Shown: positions 37,637 to 46,085 of the stretch, piece by piece
How the letters are laid out: every line of letters starts with the position of its first letter
Position numbering within the stretch: the first letter of the stretch is position 1
Assembly: GCF_000374465.1 (NCBI RefSeq)
Contig: NZ_KB894530.1
Span: 343,179 to 407,178 of the forward strand
Reading direction: 5' to 3'
Source of the DNA: Ahrensia kielensis DSM 5890
Lineage (GTDB): Bacteria; Pseudomonadota; Alphaproteobacteria; Rhizobiales; Rhizobiaceae
DNA length: 64,000 nucleotides
The notes under the pieces: model-generated
Database searches by the model: none
What the model saw: only the letters and a program-made list of their open reading frames with translations
Told to the model about the DNA's origin: nothing
Made by a program: the position numbers and the translations under genes

Positions 37637-38905
37637 TTAAACGGCGTTATCAGCTTCGCTATTTTTCTGTAGCCATTCTTTATCGATATCTGGCAGATCT
37701 TCATTATCAATGGCGGCTTCAAATGCTTTCAACCGCTTATGAATAGAAAGCAGGTCGACGACTGTTGGCCATGAATTCACCAAATATTGGAATGAACTTG
37801 AAACCTGACTAAATGCAGTCAAAACCTGCTGCATAACACCGAAGGTGAAGCCAATAGCTGCGCCAGCGATAATACTTGGAATAAGTAGCAACATGGCGAA
37901 GATATTATCGGCTTGAATATAAGCAAAACGGAATACGTTGAAATACATATATTCAAGATAAAGCCTAAAATAATTCCGGCGAACATCATTAAATAAATCA
38001 ATCATTTTCGGCAGCTCTGCACGATCAAAGTCGTCTTCGCCATAGACTAGTTCTTTACGGAAAGCTGCTTCAACGCGTTGATTTTTAAATTCAAGTCCCG
38101 GCAAGCGAATGCCCGTAACAGCAAGTAGAACAGTACCAAAAATGGACCATAGGATTGCCGCCCAAACAAGCGCTTGAGGCACGGCACCAAAGAATGGAAT
38201 TTCCGGTACGTATTCAGACAACCCCCAAAGGATAGGCAAGAAGGCAATCAACGTCATGACGGCATCAACCGCAGAAACACCAAGCCCCTCCATAATCGAG
38301 GCAAAGCGCATTGTATCTTCTTGAACACGCTGTGATGCGCCCTCAATGTGACGAACCTGCTTCCAACGCTCAAGATAATAGTTGTTCATCGCTGTACGCC
38401 AACGGAAAATCCAATGGCTGACGAAAAACCTGAACACAACGATTACGGAGATGAATAAGAAAGCCAGTTGCACGAAGATCCAAATATAGGTGAACAAATC
38501 CGAAGCAGTGGTTGTCGAACTATCACTCAATGCATTTTGAACAGCATCAAAGAACGGTCTACGCCAATTGTTAATTGCGACTGAAACTTGAACATTGAAG
38601 TAAGTCACAAATAACAACACCGCCGAGCCTGTTACAGACCAGATTTCCCAAGGATGTTTCTCTTTAAAATGCCAAAAGGCGATAAAAATGCCCGCAAACA
38701 CGATAAAGAATATATAAAACCAAAGGAATTCAGGTGTAATAAAATGCCCAAGCCCGATGACCGGAGCAGCTTCAGGGTCGCTCGCACCAAATATACCAGC
38801 ACCAAGTTCTGCTCCCCCTCCGTACCAAGCCAAAACTGATACTGCGCACCACACTATAAAAGATGAAAAAAACAACTTCGGCGACGGGAAGAACGATTTG
38901 AACAC
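37637..38905 (-). CDS. bacA: SbmA/BacA-family peptide transporter
   Basis: The 422-residue membrane protein starts at a GTG at 38905. I chose this start because it gives MFKSFFPSPKLFF, which matches the N-terminus of E. coli SbmA as I remember it; an upstream TTG would add six residues. About seven membrane helices follow, with FRWRTAMNNYYLERWK and VQEDTMRFASIMEGL in the ABC-exporter-like cytosolic parts. SbmA/BacA imports proline-rich and other peptides using the proton gradient; BacA is essential for chronic infection in Sinorhizobium and Brucella. The gene stands alone, divergent from a MAPEG gene. Confidence 0.92.
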   Translation of the reverse strand: MFKSFFPSPKLFFSSFIVWCAVSVLAWYGGGAELGAGIFGASDPEAAPVIGLGHFITPEFLWFYIFFIVFAGIFIAFWHFKEKHPWEIWSVTGSAVLLFVTYFNVQVSVAINNWRRPFFDAVQNALSDSSTTTASDLFTYIWIFVQLAFLFISVIVVFRFFVSHWIFRWRTAMNNYYLERWKQVRHIEGASQRVQEDTMRFASIMEGLGVSAVDAVMTLIAFLPILWGLSEYVPEIPFFGAVPQALVWAAILWSIFGTVLLAVTGIRLPGLEFKNQRVEAAFRKELVYGEDDFDRAELPKMIDLFNDVRRNYFRLYLEYMYFNVFRFAYIQADNIFAMLLLIPSIIAGAAIGFTFGVMQQVLTAFSQVSSSFQYLVNSWPTVVDLLSIHKRLKAFEAAIDNEDLPDIDKEWLQKNSEADNAV

Positions 38906-39064
38906 GGAATGAAGTACTCTCAATTATTATGTTTATAATTATCTGACGTGACGAACGACATTGTAGTTTTTATGGCATTGTACATAAATGAACAGGAAAA
39001 AATTCTAAACACCCCGCGCATCACGTTATCGTGCAAAAACAAACCCTTTAAGGCAGATCATCAT

Positions 39065-39481
39065 ATGGAACATATTCAGGCAAATCTTGGCGCAGTCGGC
39101 ATTTATGTCGCGCTTAACTTTTTCATTCTTGTTTGGATTGCAAACTCAACAGGCACATTACGCCGAAAGCTTAAAATTTCGATTGGTAATGGTGGCAACC
39201 AACATTTAGAGCGCATTATGCGCGGTCATGCTAATGCCGCCGAAAACATCCCTATTTTCTTGATCGGACTGACTGTGGGCGCACTAATCGGCATGCCTTT
39301 AATTGCAATCCATTTTTTGGGAATAGTCTTTACAATTGGCCGTGCCATTCATGCCCATCACTTTATTATGGAAGATGCTCCTTTCAAAACCAGAATGATT
39401 GGCTTTGGCGTTGCCTTGATTTCAATGCTGGTTCTGTTTGCCGGACTATTCGTGCACGGCATATGGGCCCTCTTTGGCTGA
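39065..39481 (+). CDS. MAPEG family membrane protein
   Basis: From the ATG at 39065 the protein has 138 residues with four membrane helices: MEHIQANLGAVGIYVALN, ERIMRGHANAAENIPIFLI, and two C-terminal helices. RGHANAAENIP matches the MAPEG motif for glutathione binding. The family contains glutathione S-transferase and peroxidase-like enzymes; the role here is unknown. The 39 codons upstream look non-coding. A second MAPEG protein is encoded at 50680-51099. Confidence 0.85.
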   Translation: MEHIQANLGAVGIYVALNFFILVWIANSTGTLRRKLKISIGNGGNQHLERIMRGHANAAENIPIFLIGLTVGALIGMPLIAIHFLGIVFTIGRAIHAHHFIMEDAPFKTRMIGFGVALISMLVLFAGLFVHGIWALFG

Positions 39482-39594
39482 TGTGCTTATCGGGCGACGC
39501 TTAACTAAAATGGTTCGGTGACAAAAATTCTGTTGGCATTACCAGTTGTTTTGATAGCTGATATTATCGTTGGAGAATTTGAGAAAGTAGCCTG

Positions 39595-40368
39595 ATGAAC
39601 GCTGTCATTAAAGAAATGATCACCTACCCGATTAAAGGCCTTTCAGGACAATCGCTTGAGGTGGTTGCGTTGGAACAATCGCGCGGCTTTCTACTTGATC
39701 GCGCTTTTGCTTTTGCTCGCCATGACAGCGGCATGGACCCTGCCAGCCCAAGACCAATGCCAAAGAGCAAGTTTTTGGTGCTTGCGCGCGATGCTGCGCT
39801 TGCGCGGCTAAACACGCGTTTTGATACCGAAACAAAAGCGCTTTTCATTCAGGATGGAAAAGAAGAGCACGTATTTGACTGCTCTACCGATCAAGGCATG
39901 AGTGAAGCATCTCAATTCCTATCGACAGTCGTTGGCCTTGAGGCGGACAAAACACCCAACTTTATTAATGGCGGCGATTTGCGCTTTACCGATGTTTGCG
40001 TGACCTCACCGCAATATATGCACGCAATTTCCATTATTAATCTGGCATCGGTTCGCGCATTGTCTGATGCGGTTGGCCGTGATGTCGACCCGCACCGTTT
40101 TCGCGGCAATTTGCTCATTGATGGATGGGAACCGTTTAGCGAACTCAAAATGCTCGGCCGTGACATTGAAATCAATGGCGTGAAATTGCGTGTTCTAAAA
40201 AGAATAGTGCGTTGTCCGGCAACACAGGTGAACCTTCAAACAGCGGAGCGAGACATGGATGTACCCGCGCTCATTGAGGAGCATTTTGGCCACCGCGATA
40301 TGGGCATTTATGCAGAAGTTTTGGTCGGCGGTGACATCAAAATCGGTGATGAAGTAAGCTCAATTTAA
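39595..40368 (+). CDS. MOSC domain-containing protein
   Basis: The 257-residue protein has an N-terminal MOSC beta-barrel domain (IKEMITYPIKGLSGQSLEVV) and a MOSC domain with DPHRFRGNLLIDGWEPFSE and the conserved cysteine in RIVRCPATQVNL. MOSC proteins handle molybdenum cofactor or sulfur chemistry, for instance mARC-type reduction of N-hydroxylated compounds. It is convergent with guaA, 4 bases between stops. Confidence 0.88.
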   Translation: MNAVIKEMITYPIKGLSGQSLEVVALEQSRGFLLDRAFAFARHDSGMDPASPRPMPKSKFLVLARDAALARLNTRFDTETKALFIQDGKEEHVFDCSTDQGMSEASQFLSTVVGLEADKTPNFINGGDLRFTDVCVTSPQYMHAISIINLASVRALSDAVGRDVDPHRFRGNLLIDGWEPFSELKMLGRDIEINGVKLRVLKRIVRCPATQVNLQTAERDMDVPALIEEHFGHRDMGIYAEVLVGGDIKIGDEVSSI

Positions 40369-40372
40369 GAGC

Positions 40373-41953
40373 TTACTCCCACTCAATCGTGCCCGGTGGC
40401 TTAGACGTTACATCATAGACGACGCGGTTGATGCCGCGCACTTCATTGATGATACGGGTCGCCGCATTGCCGAGGAAATTCATATCGTAATGATAAAAAT
40501 CAGCGGTCATGCCATCGACAGATGTCACCGCACGCAGCGCGCACACAAATTCATAGGTGCGTCCATCGCCCATCACACCAACGGTTTGAACAGGTAGAAG
40601 CACGGCAAAAGCCTGCCAGATTTCGTCGTAAAGGCCAGCTTTGCGAATCTCATCTAGGTAAATCGCATCGGCTTTACGCAGTATTTCCAATTTTTCACGG
40701 CTGATACCGCCCGGACAACGGATCGCAAGACCAGGCCCTGGGAATGGGTGACGACCGATAAAGCTTTCTGGCAAACCAAGTTCTTTACCAAGCAGGCGCA
40801 CTTCATCTTTGAACAGCTCACGCAGGGGTTCAACCAACTGCATGTTCATACGTTCAGGCAAACCGCCCACATTATGGTGCGATTTGATTGTCACGCTTGG
40901 ACCGCCCGTAAAGCTCACGCTTTCGATCACATCTGGATAGAGCGTGCCTTGCGCTAAGAATTGCGCATCTTTGCCTTGCTCCGCAAGTTCCTTAGCTTCG
41001 CGCTCAAACACCTCAATGAACAGGCGGCCGATTGTTTTACGCTTGATCTCTGGATCGCTTTCGCCTTCCAGCGCAGAAATAAATTCGTCTGAAGCATCGA
41101 TACATTTAAGATCAAGATTGTAATGCTCGGTGAACATTTCAACAACTTGTTCCGCTTCGCCCATGCGCATCAAGCCATGATCAACAAGAATACATGACAA
41201 GCGATCGCCGATCGCTTCATTGATAAGCAGCGCGGCAACAGACGAATCAACGCCGCCTGACAATGCACAAATAACGCGCCCCTCTGGTCCAACCTGATCG
41301 CGAATGGCTTGAACGGCCTGCTCGCGGTATGCAGCCATCGACCAATCAGATTTAAGTCCAGCAATCTTGTGAACAAAGTTCGACAAGAGTTTGGCACCGT
41401 CTGGTGTATGCACCACTTCGGGGTGGAACTGTGTTGTGTAATAACGACGCTCTTCATTCGCAGCGATAGCAAGCGGCGCATTGGGCGATGTCGCTATAAC
41501 TTCAAACCCTTCTGGTAGTTCTGTTACGCGGTCGCCGTGGCTCATCCATACAGGGTAGTCTTTGCCAACTTCCCAAACGCCTTCAAAAAGCGGGCTTTCT
41601 TTGTGGATGGTAATGCGTGCACGGCCGAACTCACGGTGATGGCCGCCTTCGACTTTTCCGCCCAATTGATGTGCCGTTACCTGCTGGCCATAGCATATGC
41701 CTAAAACCGGAATATCAGCTTCGAAAATTTCTTGCGGAGCGAGCGGCGCATTTTCATCATGCACCGAGGCCGGGCTGCCAGAAAGAATGACCGCTTTAGG
41801 CTTGAGGCGATGATACGCATCACTAGCGAGTTGAAAAGGAACGATCTCACAATAAACGCCAGCCTCACGGACACGGCGCGCAATCAGCTGTGTAACCTGA
41901 CTGCCAAAGTCAATGATGAGAATATTATCGGAATGGGAGGTGATATCTGTCAT
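40373..41953 (-). CDS. guaA: GMP synthase (glutamine-hydrolysing)
   Basis: The 526-residue protein joins a class I glutamine amidotransferase domain (nucleophile C87 in GICYGQQ, then [11 protein letters not shown]) to an ATP-pyrophosphatase domain with [14 protein letters not shown]-terminal dimerisation domain ends in GTIEWE. It converts XMP to GMP. Its substrate comes from GuaB, encoded 9 kb to the right on the same strand. Confidence 0.97.
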   Translation of the reverse strand: MTDITSHSDNILIIDFGSQVTQLIARRVREAGVYCEIVPFQLASDAYHRLKPKAVILSGSPASVHDENAPLAPQEIFEADIPVLGICYGQQVTAHQLGGKVEGGHHREFGRARITIHKESPLFEGVWEVGKDYPVWMSHGDRVTELPEGFEVIATSPNAPLAIAANEERRYYTTQFHPEVVHTPDGAKLLSNFVHKIAGLKSDWSMAAYREQAVQAIRDQVGPEGRVICALSGGVDSSVAALLINEAIGDRLSCILVDHGLMRMGEAEQVVEMFTEHYNLDLKCIDASDEFISALEGESDPEIKRKTIGRLFIEVFEREAKELAEQGKDAQFLAQGTLYPDVIESVSFTGGPSVTIKSHHNVGGLPERMNMQLVEPLRELFKDEVRLLGKELGLPESFIGRHPFPGPGLAIRCPGGISREKLEILRKADAIYLDEIRKAGLYDEIWQAFAVLLPVQTVGVMGDGRTYEFVCALRAVTSVDGMTADFYHYDMNFLGNAATRIINEVRGINRVVYDVTSKPPGTIEWE

Positions 41954-42004
41954 GAAAAGCCTTTACGGCGAGTCAGATAAATATTCAATCGTTTAGCGAA
42001 AGAG

Positions 42005-42036
42005 AAATCACTTACAGCAAAATAGTTAAGTGATTT
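42005..42036 (-). terminator. Hairpin between the nucleosidase gene and guaA
   Basis: AAATCACTTA and TAAGTGATTT form a perfect 10-bp stem around a 12-base loop. On the minus strand it lies about 115 bases after the nucleosidase stop and is followed by CTCTTTCG. It could terminate that operon or sit in the guaA leader. Confidence 0.5.
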
Positions 42037-42150
42037 TTCCCCAATTTGTATCAAAAAAGGAACTTTCGCAGCTATATGATTGAGTGAAGCCTACAAAATA
42101 GCTCGTATCGCAATCATGATAGCACCGATCAAAGTGCATAACCGCTGTTG

Positions 42151-42750
42151 TTAACGCGTCAGCTGAGCTTCCAGCAAATCGACGGCATGGGCAAGATTGT
42201 GATCGACGACATGCAAATATTGCGTCCAGTCGCTCAGTTTAGAAAGCGCTTCGTTGCCATCTGAAATACCGCGCAGGCCAATCATCGGCACGTCAAATGC
42301 CATACAGGCGCGCAAAATTGCAAAGGTTTCCATATCCACCATGTCCGCGTCGATTTCATCATAATCAGCGCCAGACACGATATTTGCACCTGTTGATAAA
42401 CGCGCAGATTCAATGCCGTCAATTTGGACAGCCATAGGAATTTCAATTGGCAAATCTATCAATGGTGTCTGCCCCTTTTCAAACCCCAATGGCGAAGCGT
42501 CCATATCGCGGTAACTCACAGAGGACGCTTGATAGACAGCGCCCTGTTTTAAGGTTCTTGAACCACCAGAGCCCAGCGACACCAAAAGGTCTGGCTTAAT
42601 GTTGCCAAGTGCTTTGGTTACCGCAACGGCGCTTTCAACAGGCCCGATGCCACACATGAGCGGCCTAATGCGCTGTTTGAGATGGTCGCCATATTCAGGA
42701 TTAGCGGCCATAACATAGAGGATGGATTTTGAACCGATTTTCTTAAGCAA
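42151..42750 (-). CDS. 5'-methylthioadenosine / S-adenosylhomocysteine nucleosidase-like protein
   Basis: The 199-residue protein belongs to the PNP/UDP phosphorylase fold: GIGPVESAVAVTKAL, the catalytic glutamate region VDMETFAILRACM and the GISDGN segment with the catalytic aspartate. It hydrolyses adenine from MTA or SAH; the short length fits the alphaproteobacterial form. The start is a TTG at 42750 that overlaps the tspO stop by 8 bases. I accept it because the next ATG, at residue 14, would remove the first strand. Confidence 0.82.
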   Translation of the reverse strand: MLKKIGSKSILYVMAANPEYGDHLKQRIRPLMCGIGPVESAVAVTKALGNIKPDLLVSLGSGGSRTLKQGAVYQASSVSYRDMDASPLGFEKGQTPLIDLPIEIPMAVQIDGIESARLSTGANIVSGADYDEIDADMVDMETFAILRACMAFDVPMIGLRGISDGNEALSKLSDWTQYLHVVDHNLAHAVDLLEAQLTR

Positions 42751-43204
42751 AATTGAGCCACCACAAGGAAATATTTAAGAGCGAAGCAAAGCCTATCCAG
42801 CACAAATATGGTATCATCAACCAACCAGCCACGCGGTCTTTGTTCCATACGCTGCCAATAAAAATTGCAGTCAGCACGATCATTGCCAAGACGATTAGCG
42901 CAGCAAAGAGCGTCCAGTGATAGGTGAAAAACACCGGTGACCAGGTGAAATTCAGTGCAATCTGGGCGAACCAAATCTTCATCAAAGTGCCATTGGCATT
43001 GCGTATCCAAGTGCGCCAACCCGCAACAGCAATCATTGCATAAAGAACAGTCCAAACTGGACCAAAAAGCCATGATGGTGGATTAAAAAACGGTTTCGTT
43101 AAGCCGTCATACCATTCACCGGGCAGGTTCTGCGTTCCGATGAGCGCCCCGCCGCCAACACAAAGAATAAGAAATGCGATAAGCGATATATATTTTGCAG
43201 GCAT
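42743..43204 (-). CDS. tspO: TspO/MBR family protein
   Basis: The 153-residue protein has five membrane helices with the family motif WYDGLTKPFFNPPSWLFGPVW-like pattern (LTKPFFNPPSWLFGPVWTV) and CWIGFASLLN near the C-terminus. TspO binds porphyrins and cholesterol-type ligands, and in Rhodobacter it modulates pigment gene expression. Its stop overlaps the nucleosidase start. The permease gene lies 23 bases upstream, so all may be one transcript. Confidence 0.92.
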   Translation of the reverse strand: MPAKYISLIAFLILCVGGGALIGTQNLPGEWYDGLTKPFFNPPSWLFGPVWTVLYAMIAVAGWRTWIRNANGTLMKIWFAQIALNFTWSPVFFTYHWTLFAALIVLAMIVLTAIFIGSVWNKDRVAGWLMIPYLCWIGFASLLNISLWWLNFA

Positions 43205-43227
43205 ATCTACATCTTACTCCGACTAAT

Positions 43228-44991
43228 TTATTTGTGTCTCTGAGCGGCACTTAACTGCCGCCAAGGCAGTGTATTTTCTGGAAACATATCGCCAACAACT
43301 TCTAATACCAACATTAAAATAGCAACAACCATCGTTGACACCACAGCCATAGCTGCTGCTTGTGTGGGCAAACCTGCATCTTCTAAATTAAGTAAAACGA
43401 CGCCTATCGTTTCAGTACCAGCCGACCAAAGCAGCGCAGAAACAGTCAACTCATTAAAAGCAATAAGAAACACCATGAGCGCTCCAGCCAGAAGTGAGGG
43501 AAGGATCAAGGGCATAATAATCGATAGTAATCTTTGGCGAAGACCAGCGCCATCCAAAAGTGCGGCCTCTTCTATATCGCGGTCCAGTGAGGTAATTGCT
43601 GCAAAAATAGGTTTAAGCGCAATCGCCATGAAGCTCGCGCAATAAGCAAACAATATAACCCACTTTGTTGCGTAGATAGACACGCCGATAATAGGTATTG
43701 GACGAGCGAACAAGAGTATACAAGCAATGCCCACGACCACACCTGGCAAAGCATAGGGCATCTCAACAAGCGCTAATATTGTGGACCTTATGCGCGTTAG
43801 GCGGCGGTCCAGCACATAGGCCAGTAGCATACAGAATATTGACAATATAATAGCGGCAAATGAGGCATAAATCATGGAATTTGAGAATGCACGGCGCGTA
43901 ATATCTTGTCGCCACAACACCTCAACATACTGATCAAGCGTTAAAGTATCAAAGCGTAATAGCATGCCGTAAGCTGGAACAATTGATGTCGCCAATAGTG
44001 ACATCATGGGAATGAAAATGGTCAATATAAAAAACGACCAAAGTCCATATTCGATCCAAACACGCCAGCGGCCTGCATTGATGAATACGGCCAACCTATC
44101 GCCACCCTGCAACCGAACATTGTTGCGTGATAACAACCTTGCAGAAGCAATAACGCCGATGCTGGCTATTATGCCGATGAGCATTGAGATTAATGCTGCT
44201 TCGGCAATTGTGTTGGTGCCGAAACTCGCCAATTTTTGAAAGATCAATGTCGGTAACGTCATATAACCAACAGGAAGCCCTAACAGTGCAGGAATACCAA
44301 AGTTGCCGACACCTGCCACAAATGCGAGCAACAATGCAGACGCCACATGTGGACGCACCAAGGGAAGCAATATGCGCGAGAAAATTGCGAGCGGTTTTGC
44401 TCCATCCAAAAGCGCAGCTTCAATGATAGAATGCGGCACACGCGAAAGACCTGCTGCCAAAGTAATAGCAACAAGAGGGGCATGTTGAAGTCCCATAACC
44501 AGCACAATCCCGCCAAAGCCCAGCATCGGATTGGGTGTACCTGGCGGCGGGGCAAGTCCAAACGCTTTTAACAATGGAGATGCTGGGCCAGCCAGTGTTT
44601 TGAATGCAAGAGCTGATATCTGCGGCGAGATCATCAACGACAGTATAAATACAAACGCCAACAACCGCCGCGCGCGCAACTGCACAGTCATTAAAATTAA
44701 AGTGAGTGAAATGCCTATCGTTGCCGCGATAATGGTAGAGGCGAGAGCGACTGAAATTGTATTAGAAGTAGCCGTCAGTATTTGAGCCGAGAAAAAAGTT
44801 TTTAGCGTCGTTTCAACGCCTGCAGAAAATGAACCAGTTGCAGCTAGGACCAACTGCAAAATTGGCACACCGCAGATGACCAAAACGACAAAAAGGGCGC
44901 ATATGGCAAGTGGACCGCCCTCATGCAACGTCCAATCGCCGGCAGATGTTCGCGTGTTAATAATCCGCCGACGCGATAGTGTGTTAATCAT
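43228..44991 (-). CDS. ABC transporter permease, fused two-module type (iron/phosphonate/thiamine class)
   Basis: The 587-residue protein has about twelve membrane helices arranged as two binding-protein-dependent permease modules, each with an EAA-type loop (IEAALLDGAKPLAIFSRILLP and EEAALLDGAGLRQRLLSIIMP). This is the architecture of FbpB-type permeases for iron(III), 2-aminoethylphosphonate or thiamine. It lies 24 bases downstream of the binding-protein gene. No ATPase gene follows; TspO comes next. The transporter must borrow an ATPase encoded elsewhere or be nonfunctional. Confidence 0.9.
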   Translation of the reverse strand: MINTLSRRRIINTRTSAGDWTLHEGGPLAICALFVVLVICGVPILQLVLAATGSFSAGVETTLKTFFSAQILTATSNTISVALASTIIAATIGISLTLILMTVQLRARRLLAFVFILSLMISPQISALAFKTLAGPASPLLKAFGLAPPPGTPNPMLGFGGIVLVMGLQHAPLVAITLAAGLSRVPHSIIEAALLDGAKPLAIFSRILLPLVRPHVASALLLAFVAGVGNFGIPALLGLPVGYMTLPTLIFQKLASFGTNTIAEAALISMLIGIIASIGVIASARLLSRNNVRLQGGDRLAVFINAGRWRVWIEYGLWSFFILTIFIPMMSLLATSIVPAYGMLLRFDTLTLDQYVEVLWRQDITRRAFSNSMIYASFAAIILSIFCMLLAYVLDRRLTRIRSTILALVEMPYALPGVVVGIACILLFARPIPIIGVSIYATKWVILFAYCASFMAIALKPIFAAITSLDRDIEEAALLDGAGLRQRLLSIIMPLILPSLLAGALMVFLIAFNELTVSALLWSAGTETIGVVLLNLEDAGLPTQAAAMAVVSTMVVAILMLVLEVVGDMFPENTLPWRQLSAAQRHK

Positions 44992-45015
44992 TTCGATGAT
45001 TATCTCAAACGATGC

Positions 45016-45999
45016 TTACTGGCTGAAAATTTCTGCAAATTTGGCTTTATCGCTTTCTGCTGAATTCAGTGCAGCTGCCGCATCAAATGACATAATCTTA
45101 ATATCATTCAGTGCTGGAAACCCTTCAGGTGCAGCCACATCAGGATGCGCAGGCATATAGCCTTGTGATGCAGCCAGTTCCTGACCTTCTTTTGAAACTA
45201 AGAAATCAATAAATGCTTTTGCTGCTTCTGGATTTTTAGTACCTGCCAAAATCGCGACCGGTTCAGAAATTGCAGAAACGCCTTCCTCTGGGAAAACGAA
45301 ATCAACAGGTGCGCCTTTTGCTTTTTCACGGATCGGTAGAAAATCAACGACCATGCCATAAAGCTTTTCACCACCTGCGACGGCTTTTAAAACACCGCCA
45401 TTACCACCGGATGCCTGCGCGCCATTTGCGGCAAGATTTTCGTAATAACCCCAACCAGCATCTAAATTGTTGATGAGCGTGGCAGTGTGAATGAGCGCTG
45501 CGCCAGATGTTAATGGGGATGGCATAGCAACCTGACCTTTGGCAGCTTCACCCAGTAAATCATTCCATGATTTAGGTGTAACCGGTGCCGCAGTATTATA
45601 GATAATGCCCGTAGTTATCAGCTTAGTGGCGAACCACATCTTTTCTTCATCATGAATACCTGATGCATATGCAGAAATATCAGCGCCTTCATGCGCCATT
45701 AGCAAGTCATCTGCTGCCAAGCTCTCCATTGTTACGCTATCTGCAATCAACAACACATCTGCTGGTGTTGCGCCTGCTTGCAATTCAGCGCGTAACTTAG
45801 CCATGATTTTCGTCGTACCATCACGCACAAAAGATATATCGACATCGGGATGTTTTTCTTTGAATGCATCGATAGTTTTTTGAGCATCGTCATTCGGCTG
45901 GCTTGTATAAAGCGTCAATGTTCCATCAATGGCGTGCGCAAAGCCTGCGCTTAATAGAACAGTGGTAGCAGCAAGAATCGAGGTGATTAATTTACGCAT
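45016..45999 (-). CDS. ABC transporter substrate-binding protein (FbpA/PhnS-like)
   Basis: The 327-residue protein has a signal peptide (AHA cleavage near residue 23) and a class F/D binding protein fold: LTLYTSQPNDDAQKTIDAF, PADVLLIADSVTMESL, GIIYNTAAP and SEPVAILAGTKNPEAA. It resembles iron(III) or 2-aminoethylphosphonate binders. The neighbouring tyrosine pair of FbpA iron proteins is not evident, so a phosphonate or other anion is equally possible. A hairpin covers its Shine-Dalgarno and an inverted repeat lies upstream. Confidence 0.88.
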   Translation of the reverse strand: MRKLITSILAATTVLLSAGFAHAIDGTLTLYTSQPNDDAQKTIDAFKEKHPDVDISFVRDGTTKIMAKLRAELQAGATPADVLLIADSVTMESLAADDLLMAHEGADISAYASGIHDEEKMWFATKLITTGIIYNTAAPVTPKSWNDLLGEAAKGQVAMPSPLTSGAALIHTATLINNLDAGWGYYENLAANGAQASGGNGGVLKAVAGGEKLYGMVVDFLPIREKAKGAPVDFVFPEEGVSAISEPVAILAGTKNPEAAKAFIDFLVSKEGQELAASQGYMPAHPDVAAPEGFPALNDIKIMSFDAAAALNSAESDKAKFAEIFSQ

Positions 46000-46008
46000 T
46001 TAACATTT

Positions 46009-46035
46009 CCTTCGGTGTTTGCATTAAACCGAAGG
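46009..46035 (-). promoter_or_regulatory. Hairpin covering the ribosome binding site of the ABC binding-protein gene
   Basis: On the minus strand CCTTCGG pairs with CCGAAGG, extended by TTT/AAA after a two-base bulge. The Shine-Dalgarno GAAGG (46013-46009) lies entirely in the 3' arm, nine bases before the ATG. Such pairing should reduce translation unless opened. Confidence 0.55.
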
Positions 46036-46043
46036 CCTATGGC

Positions 46044-46077
46044 TTTTGTGTAACTTTTAAATGACAGTTACACAAAA
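46044..46077. promoter_or_regulatory. 11-bp perfect inverted repeat upstream of the ABC operon
   Basis: TTTTGTGTAAC and GTTACACAAAA flank 12 bases between rsmB and the binding-protein gene. No T-run follows on the minus strand, so it is more like an operator (TGTGTAAC half-sites) than a terminator, though ending rsmB transcripts remains possible. Confidence 0.5.
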
Positions 46078-46085
46078 TCACAACA

